This document shows positions 13,650-17,597 of a stretch of DNA of 17,597 nucleotides, piece by piece. How positions within the stretch are numbered: the stretch's first letter is position 1; each line of letters opens with the position of its first letter. This DNA is from Candidatus Nitrosopolaris nunavutensis (GTDB taxonomy: Archaea > Thermoproteota > Nitrososphaeria > Nitrososphaerales > Nitrososphaeraceae): positions 1-17,597 of the forward strand of contig DAOM01000331.1 of assembly GCA_002501855.1 (NCBI GenBank), given 5' to 3'. The translations under genes were made by a program, and so were the position numbers. The notes beneath the pieces were generated by a model, which had not been told where the DNA came from, made no database searches, and worked only from the letters and a program-made list of their open reading frames with translations.

Positions 13650-14801
13650 TTGACAAAGAGTAATAACAACAAGAACAACAAAAAAGTCCAAATAAACATG
13701 TGGAAGACGATGAGCACCACCGCTATTTTATTATCAGCGATTGCTTTTGTTTCATCGTCCGCGTTAACAAGTGGGAGCAGCATTAGCGTGCTTGCAGCAC
13801 AAAGCAACGGCACTAGTAGCAGTAGTAGTAATCAGAGAATGACATTAGCTCACACGTTAGTCCAAAATCTAACAAAGGCAAATGTGCCTGTAACATTGCC
13901 TTTAACAAGAGGATATGTTAGTGGTTTCGAGGTATTCTATATATCAACGGAAGCTTCAGATAAAGGGCTAGCAGATCACTTGACAAACTTTACTCATTCA
14001 AGAGTATCATATACACCAGCATTAAAGAATGCACCACCACAATCACTCAGAAATGTCTATGTATTTGGGAATGGCATTAAAGGATCTGGTCCTTTAGGTT
14101 TTCAACCTAACGTAGCTGATTCTCAGCCAGGCGATCCAGCATATAGTCCCTTTTGGAGAATTAACAATGTAGAGTGGAAACAAGGGATTAGTCAAAGCGA
14201 GCTAAAATCAGAAGCTGATATACTATCTGCACAGAAACGTGGAGAATTAACTATAACTCCTTCAGATGCGGTAGTTAATTGTCCTTTTGTGCAGTGGCAT
14301 GGCGGTTCGTTGAAAGAAAGAAGTGACAGAACTTTAACTGATCTGACGGCATATGGTGGAGGACAAGTTCTGAACATCGATATAAAGAAAATGCAGCTCA
14401 CGTTTGTAGGACATAGAGGATTTGCTCCTGATGGTTCAACAATCTATTATATAGCAACTGACGCATCTGTCAAGAAAGTAGCTGATGCATTAGGCGTGTC
14501 ATTTGTAAATAAGACAGGTGCTGCCTTGCTTTCTGGAGCATCGTCTGATCTCAACGTGTTTACAAACGGAATCAAAGGCACTGGACCTATGGGATTTCAA
14601 GCAAGCATTGCATCTGCAAATGTAGGTGACACAGCCTACAGTCCATTATGGAGAATACAGGCTACAACATGGAAGGATCTATCACATACTGAATTCCTGA
14701 CTTCATTAACTCAGACTATATCTGCAGCGCAGGCTGGAAAGCTAAGTATTAGCATCGCAGGAGTAGTAGTCAACTGTCCGTTTGTTGTAGTACATGTTTA
14801 G
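13650..14801 (+). CDS. Secreted protein with two copies of one domain (DUF7482-like), 383 aa
   Basis: The start is TTG 13650 with GGGAG about 5 nt upstream; ATG 13698 is an alternative that keeps the signal peptide. The hydrophobic signal segment spans about 22-50 (TTAILLSAIAFVSSSALTSG), followed by a poly-Ser linker. Two homologous domains follow, at about 87-215 and 253-381. Shared landmarks: FYISTEASDKG / YYIATDASVKK; FGNGIKGSGPLGFQ / FTNGIKGTGPMGFQ; GDPAYSPFWRI / GDTAYSPLWRI; VVNCPFVQW / VVNCPFVVV. Each copy keeps a single Cys in the VNCPFV motif. I recall such domains from thaumarchaeal secreted proteins under a DUF7482-type label, without known function. The conserved polar motifs suggest ligand or metal binding. 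It acts outside the membrane. Confidence 0.8.
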   Translation: MTKSNNNKNNKKVQINMWKTMSTTAILLSAIAFVSSSALTSGSSISVLAAQSNGTSSSSSNQRMTLAHTLVQNLTKANVPVTLPLTRGYVSGFEVFYISTEASDKGLADHLTNFTHSRVSYTPALKNAPPQSLRNVYVFGNGIKGSGPLGFQPNVADSQPGDPAYSPFWRINNVEWKQGISQSELKSEADILSAQKRGELTITPSDAVVNCPFVQWHGGSLKERSDRTLTDLTAYGGGQVLNIDIKKMQLTFVGHRGFAPDGSTIYYIATDASVKKVADALGVSFVNKTGAALLSGASSDLNVFTNGIKGTGPMGFQASIASANVGDTAYSPLWRIQATTWKDLSHTEFLTSLTQTISAAQAGKLSISIAGVVVNCPFVVVHV

Positions 14802-14850
14802 GAGTAAACACAGAAAAGAAACTAGACAGAGGAGAGAAACAAATTCCATC

Positions 14851-14869
14851 TCTTTTTTCTTTCTTTCAC
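14851..14869 (+). terminator. T-rich terminator after the tandem-domain gene
   Basis: A T-rich tract (TCTTTTTTCTTTCTTTCAC) begins 49 nt after the stop at 14801, preceded by GAGAGAAAC that can pair weakly with TCTC. This fits an archaeal T-tract terminator. Confidence 0.5.
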
Positions 14870-14981
14870 TTTTGATCTGATCATGACAACAACAACTATA
14901 AGAATAGATTTTTCACTTAAAAGAGAAGTCTTTTCCGTAGTAATAGGGGGCGAACTTTACGATATAAAATGTAGAATTAGA

Positions 14982-14993
14982 ACAGATATCTGT
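14982..14993. promoter_or_regulatory. Perfect 12-bp palindrome
   Basis: ACAGATATCTGT is an exact palindrome in the gap 14802-15189. It could be a regulator site for the downstream fragment or helicase gene. No other feature explains it. Confidence 0.3.
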
Positions 14994-15021
14994 AGATAAA
15001 CCATTGTTTAAATAAACTCTA

Positions 15022-15153
15022 TGGGAATGGCGCACATTTGGTATTAGAGTCGATTCGAATATTCGTCGTAGTATACTGAGTCTTCCGATAAAAGATGGTA
15101 AGGAAACATACTATCCGCCCCGATATGAACCATGTGTGCGTGACTATAGATAA
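15022..15153 (+). pseudogene. Coding-like fragment upstream of the helicase gene
   Basis: A 43-codon frame after a stop at 15013 reads WEWRTFGIRVDSNIRRSILS and continues with LPIKDGKETYYPPRYEP before a TAA. There is no start codon. It is in the same frame as the helicase but separated by two stops. It looks like the N-terminal remnant of another gene. The WEWRTFG opening faintly recalls CYTH-like proteins, but I would not assign it. Confidence 0.35.
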
Positions 15154-15189
15154 CGATTTTTACTGGTTCCTTAGTTACCTCAGTCACCA

Positions 15190-17597
15190 ATGCATTGTGA
15201 ATTACTAAATACAACTATTCTATCAACTGACCGACTGTCTGCCATCTCACGGTTAATGGACAAGGGGGTACGAAACAATTTATTTCCTAAATACATATCA
15301 CCGATCGTGTCTAGGTACCGATGTCCAGCATGTAATTCTTTCAACTCGGTAAATTTCAACAAGATTTTTGATGGGCGGTTATTATTTAGTTGTTCAAAAT
15401 GTAAGATCTGTGCATTAGTACCGAAACATTCTGACGCTGACAGTCATGATTCTGCATATCTTGAATTCCTAGATCTGTTCGACAATGGGCGTATAGCCAA
15501 AAGCGATGATTTGAACGCAATAATGCAGCAAGAAAGAATCCTAAGGCCGCCATCAGAAATTAAAAGATTACTAGAAAGCAATAACAATAAGAAAGGAACA
15601 AAAAATAAGTTACTTACGGAGGTATTGTATTCTCAGCAAGATTATGTGGTAGATTATAGAGTAATTCAAGGACCAGACGGCAAACAAGGAAGCACAGTCG
15701 ATGACCTACCTGTAGATGACAGAATTATCTCTGTACTATCCAGAAAGGGGATTAAGCGGCTTTATACATTTCAAGAAGAGTCTGTTAACAAAATTTTACG
15801 TGGAAAGAACACAGTTATAGTAGCACCGACAGCATCAGGTAAAACAGAAGCATTCTGTCTTCCAATATTGCAAAAGATATCCGAGGTTATATACTCCTCA
15901 CATTTGTCGTCACGTCAGGTCTTTGGAGTATTTGTGTACCCCACCAAAGCACTCTCAAGAGATCAACTTCCAAAAATAAGAGAATTTGCAGAAAGTCTGG
16001 GGATTCGTGTTGGCATATTTGATGGAGATACGCCACACAATGAAAGAAATAGCATATTAGATTCGGGTCCTGAGATAATCATCACGAATTTCGATGTTAT
16101 ACATTACCATCTTTGGCACAAAACAAAATTTTCATACCTACTCAGAACTTCTCGATTTTTGGTAGTAGACGAGGCCCATATTTATACAGGAGTGTTTGGA
16201 GCCAATGTTCACTACATTATTAAACGCCTTGAAAGATTGTCTAGGAATAAATTACAAGTAATAGCCGCTTCCGCAACACTAAAAAATGCTGGTGAGTTCT
16301 GTGGAACACTTTTTGGTAGAGAAATGGAAGTTATTCAAGGCGAAGGTAGAAAAGGAAAGATTAATTTTGTAATGTTATTTCCGTCTTTACGTTCCCACAG
16401 ATCTTTGGTTTTGGACCTAGTTAAGCGAACAACTGGAGGAGGTCATAAAACAATTGTATTTAGCAATTCACATCTTGGGTCAGAACTTTTGTCATTTTAT
16501 TTATCTAGACAGGGAATAAAAATTAAAGTCCATAGAGCTGGACTCTTACCTTCTGTGCAGAAAATAGTTGAGCAGTCATTTAAGGACGGCAAATTGATGG
16601 CAATTTCTGCAACACCAACTTTAGAACTTGGAATTGATATCGGTGATGTTGATGTTATCATATCAAGCATTGTCCCGATCAACAGACTGACACAAAGATT
16701 CGGTAGAGCTGCAAGACGAGGGCAAGAGGGTTATGCTATTCTAGCACTAGGAAATGACCCCATTAGTCAGTATTACAGGTCACATCCTGATGAATACTTG
16801 GCTGATCAGGAGCCGGCATATACCGACCCTTCAAATCCTTTTGTAGAGGAATATCAAATACTTGCAATGGCTTGTGATAAACCGATTTCCAAATATGAGT
16901 TCCACAATGAAAATAGCGGGAATGTGAGCAATGCTATTCAAAAACTTGTTTCAAAAGATCTCATCAGATTATCAAGCGATGAAAAGTTTTTTGTACCTAA
17001 CTTTAAGAAAGCATATGAGAAACTAAATGAGTATAGCATCAGAGGGATTGGTAATAAAGTAGATATATTCTTCAATAAAAGGATAGTTGGACAACGAACA
17101 CTCCCACAAGCAATTCAAGAGCTTCATCAAAACGCAATATATTTTCTATCTGGTAAGAGGTATGAAGTAAAGAAATTGCATTATGATGCTCAACAGACAG
17201 AACAACCATATTATGCGGAGCTAATGTCAATTCCAGCTGATTATCAGTATTATACGAGGGCTATGGTTGACGAATGGCCAAGTATTATTGAAATCTACGA
17301 ACAAAAAAAAGTATTTGGAATAGAGGTAAAATACTGTTCCTTGAAAATTCAGAAGAAAGTCGTCGGATATGCCAATATCGAGATCGGACAGGAAATGACC
17401 CAAGGAAAGAAAGTAATGTTCTCAGAACCTATTGAATTTGAATTCATTACTAAAGGATTTGTATTCAGAGCACCAAAACCAATTGACATTCTCAAATATA
17501 CAAATGATGAGGATTATGTAGAAATGAGTGGCTATCATGCATCAGAGCACGTACTCATAGAGGGAAGTAGTATGATAACAGGAGGAGCTTCGCAAGA
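15190..17597 (+). CDS. DEAH-box helicase with N-terminal zinc ribbon and DUF1998-like region, partial
   Basis: The frame is open from ATG 15190 (or ATG 15256) to the window end, more than 800 codons. An N-terminal zinc ribbon (CPAC and CSKC pairs) precedes two RecA-like domains. Motifs: I APTASGKT (about 212-219), Ia YPTKALSRDQ, II DEAH (from D327), III SAT in IAASATLKNA, IV KTIVFSNS, V SATPTLELGIDIG, VI QRFGRAARRG. The last visible segment, GYHASEHVLIEGSSMITGGA, resembles the start of DUF1998, as in MrfA/YprA-type helicases. Members of that group unwind DNA 3'-5' and some act in repair. The substrate here is inferred. It belongs to the chromosome rather than the mobile element. Confidence 0.88.
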   Translation, partial: MHCELLNTTILSTDRLSAISRLMDKGVRNNLFPKYISPIVSRYRCPACNSFNSVNFNKIFDGRLLFSCSKCKICALVPKHSDADSHDSAYLEFLDLFDNGRIAKSDDLNAIMQQERILRPPSEIKRLLESNNNKKGTKNKLLTEVLYSQQDYVVDYRVIQGPDGKQGSTVDDLPVDDRIISVLSRKGIKRLYTFQEESVNKILRGKNTVIVAPTASGKTEAFCLPILQKISEVIYSSHLSSRQVFGVFVYPTKALSRDQLPKIREFAESLGIRVGIFDGDTPHNERNSILDSGPEIIITNFDVIHYHLWHKTKFSYLLRTSRFLVVDEAHIYTGVFGANVHYIIKRLERLSRNKLQVIAASATLKNAGEFCGTLFGREMEVIQGEGRKGKINFVMLFPSLRSHRSLVLDLVKRTTGGGHKTIVFSNSHLGSELLSFYLSRQGIKIKVHRAGLLPSVQKIVEQSFKDGKLMAISATPTLELGIDIGDVDVIISSIVPINRLTQRFGRAARRGQEGYAILALGNDPISQYYRSHPDEYLADQEPAYTDPSNPFVEEYQILAMACDKPISKYEFHNENSGNVSNAIQKLVSKDLIRLSSDEKFFVPNFKKAYEKLNEYSIRGIGNKVDIFFNKRIVGQRTLPQAIQELHQNAIYFLSGKRYEVKKLHYDAQQTEQPYYAELMSIPADYQYYTRAMVDEWPSIIEIYEQKKVFGIEVKYCSLKIQKKVVGYANIEIGQEMTQGKKVMFSEPIEFEFITKGFVFRAPKPIDILKYTNDEDYVEMSGYHASEHVLIEGSSMITGGASQ

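Overview
This window looks like the chromosome of an AT-rich ammonia-oxidising archaeon of the Nitrososphaeria (Thaumarchaeota), perhaps Nitrosocosmicus or Nitrososphaera. The reasons are the tyrosine recombinase type, the AbrB-type regulator, the many small secreted proteins, archaeal TATA-like boxes about 25-30 nt before starts, frequent TTG/GTG starts, and a zinc-ribbon plus DUF1998 helicase. The taxonomic call is inference. No rRNA, tRNA or CRISPR array was found.

Positions 1-8300 read as an integrated mobile element, or the remains of one. From the left there is a truncated helix-turn-helix protein (1-405, minus). Upstream of it lies an unusual array of eight TGTT-type units at 10-11 bp spacing (451-530). 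Two small overlapping minus-strand genes follow (619-1199). Then comes a tight minus-strand operon read from 6215 to 1398: an AbrB-type regulator, an unrecognised 133-aa protein, a 692-aa P-loop ATPase (probable replicative helicase) and a 692-aa family B DNA polymerase with intact exonuclease motifs. Each junction overlaps by 1-4 nt. A divergent gene of unknown function (6268-6936) shares a 52-bp promoter region that holds an 8+8 bp dyad. A tyrosine recombinase (7101-8297) closes the block. Polymerase, ATPase and recombinase together suggest an integrative element that encodes its own replication machinery. It resembles casposons or pipolins in logic, but shows no Cas1 and no protein-primed polymerase features.

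Positions 8300-12300 carry a BtuF-like cobalamin-binding protein that lacks a signal peptide, a secreted protein with one PKD-like domain, and a debris zone. The debris holds two coding-like fragments and a sodium:solute symporter that has lost its N-terminal membrane segments.

Positions 12300-14900 carry a small secreted protein, a stable hairpin, two small overlapping reading frames that may be a frameshifted gene, a DUF1059 protein, and a secreted protein made of two copies of one domain. The right end holds a coding-like fragment and a large DEAH helicase that runs off the window inside its DUF1998-like region.

The most interesting items are the polymerase/ATPase/recombinase element, the helically phased repeat array, and the dyad between the AbrB-type operon and the divergent unknown gene.
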